This document shows, piece after piece, positions 46,771-55,214 of a stretch of 64,000 nt of DNA (position 1 is its first letter; each line of letters starts with the position of its first letter). Position numbers and translations under genes: made by a program. The notes beneath the pieces are model-generated. The model made no database searches, was not told the DNA's origin, and saw only the letters and a program-made list of their open reading frames with translations. Source of the stretch: Brevibacterium sp. RIT 803 (GTDB taxonomy: Bacteria; Actinomycetota; Actinomycetes; Actinomycetales; Brevibacteriaceae); NCBI RefSeq assembly GCF_016892625.1, contig NZ_JAFEMW010000003.1, positions 372,001-436,000 on the forward strand, in the 5' to 3' direction.

Positions 46771-47907
46771 TCACGAAGCTGCGAACCGGTCCAGCGCGAA
46801 CGGTCTGAGCTCTCGTGGCTTCTCACCAGTGGTCAGCCACTGAGCGACGAGGGTGCCCACAGCCGGGGAGATTGCGAAACCGTGGCCGCTCCACCCGGTG
46901 CTGAAATGGATTCCAGGATGGCCAGGGACCTCATCGATAATCGGGACTCCATCGACGCAGAGTGAATCTGCTCGTGAGGCATCGGTCATCACAATCTCTG
47001 CGTCGACGAATTCTTCGAACAGCTCGGCAGCATCGGCGACAGACATCTGGGCGGTGATCTCACGGGGATGACCTTCATCCGCGGAGTAGTCCCAATCACC
47101 GGTACGACCTCCAGAGAGCATCACCTGACCGTCTCCGATCGTCTTTGCCGCGAACGGCAGCGAATGGTGGGACAGCAGGTGGGAGAAGGTAAATCCGGAC
47201 CGGGTCCGCACCGGCGTCATCTGAGGATTGAAGCGAGTGATCGGCAGATCGAGCCCGAATGATTCTCGCAACAGCGTGCGAGAATAGCTGTTCGCGGTGA
47301 CCAATACCTGCGCGCTTTGATGGACGTTTCCGCCACTAGTGGTCACTGTATAGCCGTCACCGTCAGCGGCGATGGCGACGACTTCTTCATTCTCACGAAC
47401 GTCTGCCCCGAGCCGCGCGGCGGCAGCTGCATAGCCGCGGGTCACCTCGGTGTGATCGCCTACCCCATCCTTAGGACTGTAGATGGCCCCGGCTACGGAA
47501 GAGGCGGCTCCCGGCTCAAGTTCGTCTAAACCTTCCCGGTCGAGGAGCTCCGTGGGGATTCCAAACGAGGACTGGACCGCGATCCGGGTTTCGATCTGCT
47601 CGCGCACACTTTGGTCACTCAGGTCTTCGTCGCTCAACAACTCGAGTCCGCCGAGACGCTGGTAGCCGGGTTCGATCGAGAGCTCAGCATTGAGATCCGG
47701 CCATAGGTCATAGGCCAGGGCCATGAGTGGAAGTTCACGAATATCTCTGTTGTTTGCGCGAACACCGCGGTATCCGACTCCACCTGAAGCTCCAGAAGCG
47801 ACCTGGTTTCGTTCGAGGAGGAGTACCCGCTTGCCTAGTTTGGATAGATAGTAGGTGGCGGCACTGCCGTGGACACCGGCACCGATGACAATGTGGTCTA
47901 ATTCCAT
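46771..47907 (-). CDS. FAD-dependent oxidoreductase (DAO family), third in district
   Basis: 378 aa. The start MELDHIVIGAGVHGSAATYY and VLLLERNQVASGASGGVGYR show the FAD dinucleotide fold of DAO proteins (sarcosine oxidase beta/SoxB-like). The C-terminal HFSTGWSGHGFAISPAVGTL is the usual final FAD loop. It is the last gene of a minus operon: binding lipoprotein, permease, ATPase, this oxidase, with 86 nt before it. The ABC importer probably feeds it its amine or imino-acid substrate. Confidence 0.87.
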   Translation of the reverse strand: MELDHIVIGAGVHGSAATYYLSKLGKRVLLLERNQVASGASGGVGYRGVRANNRDIRELPLMALAYDLWPDLNAELSIEPGYQRLGGLELLSDEDLSDQSVREQIETRIAVQSSFGIPTELLDREGLDELEPGAASSVAGAIYSPKDGVGDHTEVTRGYAAAAARLGADVRENEEVVAIAADGDGYTVTTSGGNVHQSAQVLVTANSYSRTLLRESFGLDLPITRFNPQMTPVRTRSGFTFSHLLSHHSLPFAAKTIGDGQVMLSGGRTGDWDYSADEGHPREITAQMSVADAAELFEEFVDAEIVMTDASRADSLCVDGVPIIDEVPGHPGIHFSTGWSGHGFAISPAVGTLVAQWLTTGEKPRELRPFALDRFAAS

Positions 47908-47993
47908 ATTCGTTTCTCTTTCTTTGAGGGTGAATTGGTGAGGAGCTGCGACTATGTCCCGCTGCCGCGGAGAACAGCGGACGACCGCTGGGA

Positions 47994-48785
47994 TCAGTGG
48001 ATACGTGAGATGAACTGCCGGGTGCGTGCTTCGACAGGGTTCTCAAGCACAGATGTCGGATCGCCGGTCTCCACGATCTTCCCGTCGGCCATGAACACAA
48101 CGACATCGGCGACCTCTCGTGCGAAGCCGAGTTCATGGGTGACCACCAGCATCGTCATTCCTGATGCAGCGAGTTTCTTCATGACGACAAGAACGTCATC
48201 GACCAGCTCGGGGTCCAGCGCCGAGGTGGGCTCATCAAAGAGCATGACTTGTGGATCCAGCGCCAATGCTCGGGCGATTGCCACTCTCTGCTGTTGGCCC
48301 CCGGACAGCGACGACGGATAGGCGTCGCCTTTCTCCCCCAACCCGACACGGGCCAGGAGGTCACCAGCGATAGTCGTGGCCTCGGTGCGCGAGCGCTTGA
48401 GGACGTGAGTCTGGGAGAAGGTCACGTTCTCTCTCACCGTCATATGCGGAAAGAGGTTGAACTGCTGGAAGACCATTCCCACCGCACGCCTCTGCTTCGC
48501 AGCCGCATACTCGGATAGCTTATGCAGTCCGTCCTTCTCACGCCGGTAGCCGATGTATTGTCCCGCCGTTTTGATTGAGCCGGAATCGATGGGCTCAAGA
48601 TGGTTCACACAGTTGAGCAGTGTGCTCTTGCCCGATCCGGAGGGTCCGATGATGCACACAACCTGTCCCTTTTCGACCTGGAGTGAGACATCCTTGAGCA
48701 CTTCGTTTGATCCGAACGACTTCGATACCCGGCTGATGTCAACGAGGGGAGCGTGGGCATTCCTGCTCGATCCGACGTCATCCAC
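47994..48785 (-). CDS. Polar amino acid ABC transporter ATPase (GlnQ-like)
   Basis: 263 aa by this start. Walker A is GPSGSGKS, the Q loop FQQFNLFPHM, the signature LSGGQQQRV and Walker B VMLFDEPTSALDPE, in the order and spacing of HisP/GlnQ ATPases. The start is uncertain: GTG at 48785 overlaps the permease stop by 8 nt, while TTG at 48836 would overlap by 59 nt and lacks a ribosome site. It works with the permease and binding protein just upstream. Confidence 0.92.
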   Translation of the reverse strand: MDDVGSSRNAHAPLVDISRVSKSFGSNEVLKDVSLQVEKGQVVCIIGPSGSGKSTLLNCVNHLEPIDSGSIKTAGQYIGYRREKDGLHKLSEYAAAKQRRAVGMVFQQFNLFPHMTVRENVTFSQTHVLKRSRTEATTIAGDLLARVGLGEKGDAYPSSLSGGQQQRVAIARALALDPQVMLFDEPTSALDPELVDDVLVVMKKLAASGMTMLVVTHELGFAREVADVVVFMADGKIVETGDPTSVLENPVEARTRQFISRIH

Positions 48786-49629
48786 GGTTGTAGTGTTTTT
48801 CAATGTAATGCTGTCCAATCGAGAGTAATGAAACAATGACCAGGTACCACAGGGTTGCGACTATGAGCAGTGGAATGGTCTCGAAGTTTCGCGAGTAGAT
48901 GAGTTGGGCCGAGTACAGGAGATCTGCCAGCGCGATCGTTGACACCAATGCTGTGTTCTTCACCATCGAAATCAGCTCATTGCCGACCGGTGGAATGATC
49001 ACGCGCATGGCCTGCGGGAAGATGATCCTGAAGAATGAGAGCATCGGGGTCATGCCCTGTGCCTTGGCCGCACGCCGCTGACCATCAGACACTGAGTTGA
49101 TTCCGGCTCGCATGACCTCGCCGGTGTAGGCCGCCTGGCTGAGACCGAATCCCAAGATCGCTGCGCTCCACGGTGTGATGATGTCGTTGGTGTTCCAAGC
49201 GAAGAGCTCCGGGCCGAAGGGAATGCCGACGACGATCGAGCGATACAGCGCCGCGAAGTTGAACCAGAAGATCAGCTGTACGAGCTGTGGAATGCTGCGG
49301 AAGAACCAGGTATAGAGCCAACTCACCGACTGCAGGACTACGTTGTCGGACAGCCTCATCACTGCCAGAACGACACCGAGGATGATGCCGATGGACATAG
49401 CCACCGCGGTCAACAGCACCGTCCTCCCCAGTCCTTCCAAGATCTGAATGTTGAAGAAGTACTGTGCGACGACGGGCCATCCGAAGTTCTCGTTGCCGAA
49501 TACGGAGACGGCCGCAAACATCGCGATCAGAACGAGGAGTCCCGCGAACATCCACGAGAGTCGAGTCTTTCGGCGATGGATCGCCAGTGGTTCTGGGAGT
49601 GCCTTCTGTGGAGTCTGAACTGCAGTCAT
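48778..49629 (-). CDS. Polar amino acid ABC transporter permease
   Basis: 283 aa with five to six helices after a positively charged N-terminus (HRRKTRLSWMFAG). The EAA-type loop is GINSVSDGQRRAAKAQGMTP, with the following IIFPQAMRVIIPPVGNELIS typical of HisM/GlnP permeases. ATG at 49629 lies 6 nt after the binding-protein stop. One permease only is coded, so it presumably forms a homodimer. Confidence 0.93.
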   Translation of the reverse strand: MTAVQTPQKALPEPLAIHRRKTRLSWMFAGLLVLIAMFAAVSVFGNENFGWPVVAQYFFNIQILEGLGRTVLLTAVAMSIGIILGVVLAVMRLSDNVVLQSVSWLYTWFFRSIPQLVQLIFWFNFAALYRSIVVGIPFGPELFAWNTNDIITPWSAAILGFGLSQAAYTGEVMRAGINSVSDGQRRAAKAQGMTPMLSFFRIIFPQAMRVIIPPVGNELISMVKNTALVSTIALADLLYSAQLIYSRNFETIPLLIVATLWYLVIVSLLSIGQHYIEKHYNRG

Positions 49630-49635
49630 GGGCGC

Positions 49636-50553
49636 CTACTGGTCCTTTACCTTGGGATTGACGACAGCCTCATCGATGATGCTGTCTGGGATTCCCCACT
49701 TGTTCATGATCTTTTCGTAGGTTCCGTCCTCGATCAGGGCGTTCACAGCGTCAGCGTAGGACTGGGAGAATTCGGAGTCCTTCGACAGCGCCCCACCCAA
49801 TGGATACGGCTGAAGATGGTGGCCCACGATGTCGGCTTTGCCCTTGCTGACCTTGACGAAGTAGTTCATCGACGTCGAACCGCTCCAGCTGACGTCGGCG
49901 CGGCCGCTGAGCATGGCAAGATTGGCCTTCGTCCCATCGTCGTAGACCTGGATTGCAATGGGCTCTTTGCCTTCGGTGGTGCACTTCTTCGTCTGTGCCT
50001 CGGCGAATTCCTGTTGGCGGGAGCCGCGTGTGATGCCGATTGCCATTCCGCAGAGTGCGCTGATGTCCGGGACCACGGTGTCGGAGTCGCTGGGTGCAGC
50101 GAAGGCCTGATTGCCCAGCCCTGTCGCCACCTGATCGATCTTCTTCATCCGTTCGTTCGTGATGCCGATCTGACCGAAGGCAATGTCGTAGCGCTGAGCT
50201 TGCAGCCCGGGGATGATCGAATCGAAGCTGATCTCGGAGAATTCCGGGTTCAGGTCGAGCTTGTCCGTCGCAGCTTTGGCCACATCGACCTCCCATCCCA
50301 CCAGGTTGCCGAATTCATCTTGAAATACGTCGGGTGCGCTTCCCACTGCAACGGCGATGTTCAGTTTCCCCTTGTCCTCGATCGAATCAGGGAGGTCACG
50401 GACGAGCTCTTTGTCTGCACTGACGTCAAAGGTCTGTTTCGGCACCGGATTGTCTTCCACGCCGATGCCACAGGAACTGAGCAGAATACCGGAGAGGACA
50501 ATGATCGATCCCACCGAAAGCTGACGCTTGAGGGTAATCGACGGTAGTTTCAA
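49636..50553 (-). CDS. Polar amino acid ABC substrate-binding lipoprotein
   Basis: 305 aa of the SBP_bac_3 family. A signal peptide ends in ILLSSC with the lipobox Cys at 28. GKLNIAVAVGSAPDVFQDEF, VGWEVDVAKAATDKLDL and FDSIIPGLQAQRYDIAFGQI are the usual lobe-one motifs. TTG at 50553 is the best start, since AGGAGG ends 4 nt before it; an in-frame GTG 24 nt upstream would put the ribosome site inside the gene. It begins the operon importer-plus-oxidase and is divergent from the RpiR gene. The ligand may be a modified or N-alkyl amino acid, given the oxidase (inference). Confidence 0.93.
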   Translation of the reverse strand: MKLPSITLKRQLSVGSIIVLSGILLSSCGIGVEDNPVPKQTFDVSADKELVRDLPDSIEDKGKLNIAVAVGSAPDVFQDEFGNLVGWEVDVAKAATDKLDLNPEFSEISFDSIIPGLQAQRYDIAFGQIGITNERMKKIDQVATGLGNQAFAAPSDSDTVVPDISALCGMAIGITRGSRQQEFAEAQTKKCTTEGKEPIAIQVYDDGTKANLAMLSGRADVSWSGSTSMNYFVKVSKGKADIVGHHLQPYPLGGALSKDSEFSQSYADAVNALIEDGTYEKIMNKWGIPDSIIDEAVVNPKVKDQ

Positions 50554-50593
50554 GGTACCTCCTCGGCTGGTGGGCACCGTTGCTCACCGGGTA

Positions 50594-50607
50594 ATGTAGT
50601 AGAACAT
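50594..50607. promoter_or_regulatory. Small palindrome between ABC operon and RpiR gene
   Basis: ATGT-6 nt-ACAT lies in the 78-nt divergent gap between the binding-protein start (50553) and the RpiR start (50632). It is a short and weak dyad, but its place suits an RpiR operator controlling both directions. Confidence 0.35.
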
Positions 50608-50631
50608 ACATCAAGAACGGCGCGTGTATCA

Positions 50632-51480
50632 ATGGTTACATCGGAATCCTTTTCGACCCGAGTCACCCGGCTCGCCGGAGCGCTGACGCCAAATCAGCTC
50701 AAGGCAGCCCGATATTTTCGGCAGAACGCCACTATGACGCTTACTTCCTCGACGAGTCTCATAGCGAGCAAGGTCGGGGTCAGCACCGCCTCGGTGATTC
50801 GAACGGCCCAGTCTTTGGGATATGCAGGTTTTCCCGAGCTCAAGCAGGCCCTCGCCGACGAGCTCAGCGACACCGGCACGGAACCTCGCAAGCTCATCGG
50901 GCGCCGGGTGAGCGCTCGCCAAGCGGGACGCAACAGTCTGATGTCGGTGATTGAGGATTCGATCACCACCCTGGATGAAGCGACCACGACGATCGACCGG
51001 ACCGTCTGGGATGAGGCGGTGGGAGCGCTGGCAGGGGCGTCCGAAACCTTCACCTACGGTGTCGAGGAAGCAGGACATCTCGCCGAGATCTTCGCTCATC
51101 ACATGCGAACATTCGGCTTCAAGGCTCAGGCCAACCGGCACACGGGCCGCTCTTTGGCACCGTTCGTGACTTCTCTTGGAGCCAACGACTGTATTGTGCT
51201 CTTCGCGCCGCTGCGTGTCTTCCCGGAGATCAAGGAGATCTTCGCCTATGCGAAGGACCGCAGCATTCGAACGATCCTTGTCACGGAGATCGTCGACACC
51301 TCGTTCGCAAACGACGATTCGCTCGTGCTGGCAACACCGAGCACCGTTCTCACCGACACGGAGAACATCATGGCACCGCTGGTCGTTGCGTATTCGCTTG
51401 CCCACGATGTCGCCAACCGCAGTTCCTCAAGCTCGATGGATGCCTACAACGAGATGGTCGAACGACGCGAACGTCTCTGA
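50632..51480 (+). CDS. RpiR/MurR-family regulator
   Basis: 282 aa. Residues about 1-80 are an HTH_6 helix-turn-helix (SLIASKVGVSTASVIRTAQS then LGYAGFPELKQALADEL); residues about 110-265 are a SIS (sugar isomerase-like) sensor domain (ETFTYGVEEAGHLAEIFAHH, SLGANDCIVLFAPLR). RpiR proteins usually sense phosphosugars, but several control amino acid or amine uptake. It is divergent from the ABC importer/oxidase operon, its likely target. ATG at 50632 lacks a clear ribosome site. Confidence 0.87.
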   Translation: MVTSESFSTRVTRLAGALTPNQLKAARYFRQNATMTLTSSTSLIASKVGVSTASVIRTAQSLGYAGFPELKQALADELSDTGTEPRKLIGRRVSARQAGRNSLMSVIEDSITTLDEATTTIDRTVWDEAVGALAGASETFTYGVEEAGHLAEIFAHHMRTFGFKAQANRHTGRSLAPFVTSLGANDCIVLFAPLRVFPEIKEIFAYAKDRSIRTILVTEIVDTSFANDDSLVLATPSTVLTDTENIMAPLVVAYSLAHDVANRSSSSSMDAYNEMVERRERL

Positions 51481-51484
51481 ACAC

Positions 51485-52114
51485 CTACCCCGGCAGCAGC
51501 TCCCGCAGATCCTCCCCCGCCGCGATCCTCGCCAACAGCGCCGGCTCTCCACGATCGGAGGCCAACGCCGCCTGCAGCACCTCACTGCCTGGCCCTGCAG
51601 GCGGAAGAATCAGGACACCCTGACGATCGCCGAGCACCAGATCGCCCGGCTTCACCGTGACGCCGTCGATGTCGACCTCACAATCGAGGGCGTCATCGCC
51701 GAGGCTGCCAGTGCGTTTCGTCGTCCGTGCGATCAACCCTGTGGCGAAGACCGGAAGCTTGTCCTGCACGATCCGCAGCACCTCGGAGTCGGTGGCGGGG
51801 CCGTCGACGACGATGCCTGCGGCACCCTTCGCGATCGCTGCAGCCGCAGTGACCGCCCCGACCGGGGCGTGGATACCACTCGCGACCCGGATGACGAGGA
51901 CGTCACCTGGGTTCAGTCCGTGCAGTGCCCGATTGACGGCGAGCGCATCGGGTTCGCGCAGATCCAGAGTTCGAGCCCTGCCGACCATCTGCGGTCCTTC
52001 GTTGATCGGGACCATGCGCGGAGAGCAGAAACCGTCCTCGAGGAAGTGACCGAGCGTCGGCAGCTCGACCTCCCGGAGTGCCTCGATCACTTCAGCGGGG
52101 ATCGCAGCGCTCAT
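51485..52114 (-). CDS. RraA-family protein lacking the catalytic Arg
   Basis: 209 aa of the RraA/HMG-aldolase fold. GDVLVIRVASGIHAPVGAVT and GAAGIVVDGPATDSEVLR are the conserved parts. In active 4-hydroxy-4-methyl-2-oxoglutarate/CHA aldolases the second motif reads VRD, with the Arg binding substrate and the Asp the metal. Here it is ATD, so the Arg is replaced by Thr and aldolase activity is doubtful. ATG at 52114 overlaps the RidA stop. The operon is MHS carrier, RidA, this gene. It may have taken another role, such as a lyase on a different keto acid. Confidence 0.85.
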   Translation of the reverse strand: MSAAIPAEVIEALREVELPTLGHFLEDGFCSPRMVPINEGPQMVGRARTLDLREPDALAVNRALHGLNPGDVLVIRVASGIHAPVGAVTAAAAIAKGAAGIVVDGPATDSEVLRIVQDKLPVFATGLIARTTKRTGSLGDDALDCEVDIDGVTVKPGDLVLGDRQGVLILPPAGPGSEVLQAALASDRGEPALLARIAAGEDLRELLPG

Positions 52115-52512
52115 GCAGCCCCACCCTTGGCTTCGGGCAAGTCTCCCAGGACCGCCACGCATTCGACCTCGAGGGAGATGTCCCAGATCGAGACGCACAC
52201 GGTGGTCCGCGCCGGCTTCGCCTCACTGAAGAATTCGGCATAGACACGGTTGAACGGCTCCCGCTGTTCGGGTGCGGTCAGGTAGGCGTTGACCTTGACG
52301 ACCCGGTCAATCCCGCTGCCCGCCTCGTCGAGAACCGATCGCAGGTTGGCCAGACACGTTCTCACTTGGTCTTCGAACGCCTCTGGGGTGACACCGTCGG
52401 CGCCGAAGGGCACCTGCCCGGTGGTGAAGACGAACCCGTTGGCGACCACGGCCTGTGAGTACGGACCGATGCTCGGGGCCAGCCCCGGCGCGGTCTCGAT
52501 GTGACGGATCAT
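52111..52512 (-). CDS. ridA: RidA-family enamine/imine deaminase
   Basis: 133 aa, normal for the YjgF/YER057c/UK114 family, which hydrolyses reactive imines and enamines. GPYSQAVVANGFVFTTGQVP, the substrate-binding Arg in PARTTVCVS, and the usual end VECVAVLGDLP are seen. Both ends overlap neighbours as ATGA. Three amine-oxidising flavoproteins that form imines lie within 10 kb, which gives a plain reason for its presence. It may also act on a single product imported by the MHS carrier. Confidence 0.92.
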   Translation of the reverse strand: MIRHIETAPGLAPSIGPYSQAVVANGFVFTTGQVPFGADGVTPEAFEDQVRTCLANLRSVLDEAGSGIDRVVKVNAYLTAPEQREPFNRVYAEFFSEAKPARTTVCVSIWDISLEVECVAVLGDLPEAKGGAA

Positions 52513-53918
52513 CGGTTCTCCACCTCCACCTCGGCGGACGTGGCGCTGTCGACTCTCGCCTCAGCGGTATCCGCCTGGTCGATGCTCTGCAGACGGTTTT
52601 CGGTGAGCAGGTACAGGGCGATGAGGGACAGGACCGCGGAGCCGGCGATGTACCAGGCCATCGAGTCGGACTTGCCGGTGACGTCGAGCAGCCACACGGT
52701 GATCGCGGGGGTGATGGCCGAGCCCAGCAGGCCCGAGAGCATGTACGACACGGACAGCCCGGAGTAGCGGATCTTCGCGCCGAAGAGCTCGGCGAGGAAG
52801 GTCGCGATCGGACCGTAGTTCGCGCAGAATGCGATCATCATCAGCCCGTAGGCGAGGAAGACTGCGGCGGCGTTTCCGGTGTTGATGAGCCAGAAGAACG
52901 GAAAGGCGAGGATCACTTCGCCGGCGATTCCTGCGGCGATGATCGGGCGGCGTCCGACCGTGTCGGAGAGGCGGCCGAAGACCGGGATGAAGATGAGTCC
53001 GACGATGCAGGCGACGAGGACGACCCAGAGCATGAAGTTGCTCGACAGCCCCTTCTCCTGGGTGCCGTAGTTGACGCCGGAGGCGACCATGAGCGTGAAG
53101 GTCGACCCGGTCGACAGGGTGGCGATGCCGCCCAAGATGACGGGCTTCCAGTAGTGGCGCATGAGGTGAGCGAAGGGCAGTTTGGCCTTCGCCCCCTGTT
53201 CGCGGACCTGCTGGAAGCTCGGGGTCTCTTCGATGTTGAGGCGGATGTAGATGCCGACGGCGACAAGCAGCACGGAGGCGATGAACGGAACCCTCCAGCC
53301 CCAGGAGATGAGCGCTTCCTCGGACACGAGACCGGTGACGATGAGGAAGGCGAGGTTGGCCAGCAGCGTACCCACGGGGACTCCCACCTGGACCATCGAC
53401 CCGTACCAGCCTCGACGCTCCTCGGGTGCGTGTTCGACGGTCATGAGAACCGCTCCGCCCCATTCGCCACCGAGTGCCAGCCCTTGGATGATGCGCAGGG
53501 TGAGCAGGATGAACGGTGCGGCGATGCCGATCGTGTTGAAGTCGGGGACCAAGCCGATGGCCAGGGTCGCACCACCCATGACGAGGAGGGAGACGAGCAG
53601 CATCGACTTGCGTCCGAGGCGGTCGCCGAAGTGTCCGAACAGGACCGCTCCCACCGTGCGCGCCAGGTAGGCGGCGGCGAAGGTGAGGAACGCGAGGATC
53701 GTACCCAAAGCCGGTGAAAGCTCGGGGAAGAACACCTGGTTGAACACCAGCGCCGAGGCGGTGCCGAAGAGGAACAGGTCGTACCATTCCACGGTGGTGC
53801 CGATGACGCTGGCGGTCGCGATCTTGCGCATCTTCGCGCGATCGAGGCGAGCGCTGGCGGCTGTTTCGGTGCCCGAGTTGTCGACGGATCCGTCGTCGGT
53901 GCGAGTGGGCGAACTCAT
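52509..53918 (-). CDS. MFS carrier, MHS family, with RidA and RraA-like genes
   Basis: 469 aa and twelve helices; MHS signatures VIGTTVEWYDLFLFGTASAL, GHFGDRLGRKSMLLV and GLALGGEWGGAVLMTVEHAP. It has a longer hydrophilic end than the other three MHS carriers in the window. ATG at 53918 follows GGGAGG. It heads the operon with RidA and the RraA-like gene, coupled by 4-nt overlaps, and probably brings in their substrate. Confidence 0.9.
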   Translation of the reverse strand: MSSPTRTDDGSVDNSGTETAASARLDRAKMRKIATASVIGTTVEWYDLFLFGTASALVFNQVFFPELSPALGTILAFLTFAAAYLARTVGAVLFGHFGDRLGRKSMLLVSLLVMGGATLAIGLVPDFNTIGIAAPFILLTLRIIQGLALGGEWGGAVLMTVEHAPEERRGWYGSMVQVGVPVGTLLANLAFLIVTGLVSEEALISWGWRVPFIASVLLVAVGIYIRLNIEETPSFQQVREQGAKAKLPFAHLMRHYWKPVILGGIATLSTGSTFTLMVASGVNYGTQEKGLSSNFMLWVVLVACIVGLIFIPVFGRLSDTVGRRPIIAAGIAGEVILAFPFFWLINTGNAAAVFLAYGLMMIAFCANYGPIATFLAELFGAKIRYSGLSVSYMLSGLLGSAITPAITVWLLDVTGKSDSMAWYIAGSAVLSLIALYLLTENRLQSIDQADTAEARVDSATSAEVEVENR

Positions 53919-54073
53919 GGTGGTGCCTCCCGGAGTGCAGATGAACAGAGTTGAAAGTGACTGTCATCACTCTTCCCTGTGCGCACTTCGGCGACAATGA
54001 AATTTCACACCGAGGTGGGACTCAGAATTGTGTATTTGCACATTTGCGCTGTTGGGCGGTCCTTGTGCCACCA

Positions 54074-54131
54074 GCTACCCGAACCTGCACGACCACTCCA
54101 CCTGCGCCGCGCTTTTGCAGGTTCGGGTAGC
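54074..54131. repeat. Perfect 16-nt inverted repeat
   Basis: The arms 54074-54089 and 54116-54131 are perfect reverse complements (left arm GCTACCCGAACCTGCA) with a 26-nt loop. It lies 18 nt after the stop of the minus gene at 54149 and so could end that operon. The stem is longer than usual for a terminator and no T-run follows; a repetitive palindromic element is the alternative. Confidence 0.8.
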
Positions 54132-54148
54132 CGATGGCGACCGGTGGC

Positions 54149-54790
54149 TCACCCCGCCGAGGCGAGCGCTGCGTTCCAGCTTCCGTAGAACTTCCGCACC
54201 GCCGCGGCCGAGGGCACTTCACCCTTGTGTTCGGCGGCGTATTCGCCGTAGGCCTTGTAGGTGGCACCGAGATCACGGTCGTCGCAGTCAGCGACGAACG
54301 TGGCAATTGCCTGATCGTAGGCAGCCTCATCAAAGCGCAGCTGACCCTTTGCGCGACCGACCGAGCTCCTCGCCAGCCCCGCGGCCTTGAGCGCCTCGTT
54401 CCAGGAACCGAAGCGCTGGACGGCGGTCTGACTCGTCGGCGGCCACACGCTCGCGCCCTTGCTCGAGACCACGCCAAGCTGGCCGAGGACGGCAGTGCGC
54501 TGCCTCTCGTATTTCACTGCGGTCAGCGGCACCGGGCTGGCAGAGCTGCGCACGCTGGCGATGGATCCGGCCACCTCGGCGAGGGCATCGTCCACGCCTC
54601 GCCCGCTCAACGTCTGATTACGCAGGGCAGCTTCCACCTCGGTGAGGATCTCGCTGTCCTCGGGACTCAGCGCAGATGACGTGGCCGAGCGAAGGCCCGC
54701 GTCGATCGCGGCAAGGTGAAGCAGCGCCCCGATGAGTGCGGGGGCGGCGGTGTGGGACCTATCGGCGGCGGAATCATTCATCGACTTCAT
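54149..54790 (-). CDS. Protein with homing-endonuclease-associated repeats
   Basis: 213 aa. Two copies of the HNH-associated repeat type can be read: one around residues 95-138 ending RFGSWNEALKAAGL, one around 165-213 ending FYGSWNAALASAG. Such repeats are DNA-binding helical modules next to homing nucleases, but no HNH or other nuclease motif is seen here, so the protein may be a DNA-binding regulator. The N-terminal 90 residues are Ala/Ser-rich and unassigned. ATG at 54790 overlaps the stop of the upstream membrane protein gene, so it is coupled to two small membrane proteins. Confidence 0.65.
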   Translation of the reverse strand: MKSMNDSAADRSHTAAPALIGALLHLAAIDAGLRSATSSALSPEDSEILTEVEAALRNQTLSGRGVDDALAEVAGSIASVRSSASPVPLTAVKYERQRTAVLGQLGVVSSKGASVWPPTSQTAVQRFGSWNEALKAAGLARSSVGRAKGQLRFDEAAYDQAIATFVADCDDRDLGATYKAYGEYAAEHKGEVPSAAAVRKFYGSWNAALASAG

Positions 54791-55197
54791 CTTACGTGGG
54801 ATGCACCGATTCCACGGTCGATGGCGAAACTCAGCGCGAACAGCAGTCCGCAGACAGTGACGGCCATGAGCAGTGAGGCGAGCGCGGAGTCGACGATGAG
54901 GAAGTAACCGCCGCCCAGGAGCACCATCGAGGCACCGGCCGAGACCAAACGTCCGGTCAGCGTGCCGCCGATGTCGCTGCCATCGAGGATGACGTCGATG
55001 AGCCGGGAGATGACGAACCAGGCGAGGAAGACGCCGAGGGTGGCCAGCAGCGACTCGGAGAAGGCCAGGCGCATCGGCACTTCGAGTGCCCAGCCAAGCA
55101 GCGTGGCAGAGAACGGCATGACGAACGGGAGTCCGGTGGCTACGAGGATCAGGGCCGAATAGGTGAGGGCCTTCCTGTGTCGGTATGCGGTGGTCAT
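54787..55197 (-). CDS. Small membrane protein of unknown function
   Basis: 136 aa with four hydrophobic helices (about 10-30, 45-65, 83-105 and 105-125). It has no motif I can name. ATG at 55197 has AAGGAAGAG just upstream; the open frame continues far beyond it, but in that part it is the antisense of the next gene. It sits between a Sm_multidrug_ex-type protein (17 nt gap) and the repeat protein (ATGA overlap), so the three are co-expressed. Confidence 0.65.
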   Translation of the reverse strand: MTTAYRHRKALTYSALILVATGLPFVMPFSATLLGWALEVPMRLAFSESLLATLGVFLAWFVISRLIDVILDGSDIGGTLTGRLVSAGASMVLLGGGYFLIVDSALASLLMAVTVCGLLFALSFAIDRGIGASHVR

Positions 55198-55214
55198 GAC
55201 TCTTCCTTTCTTGT

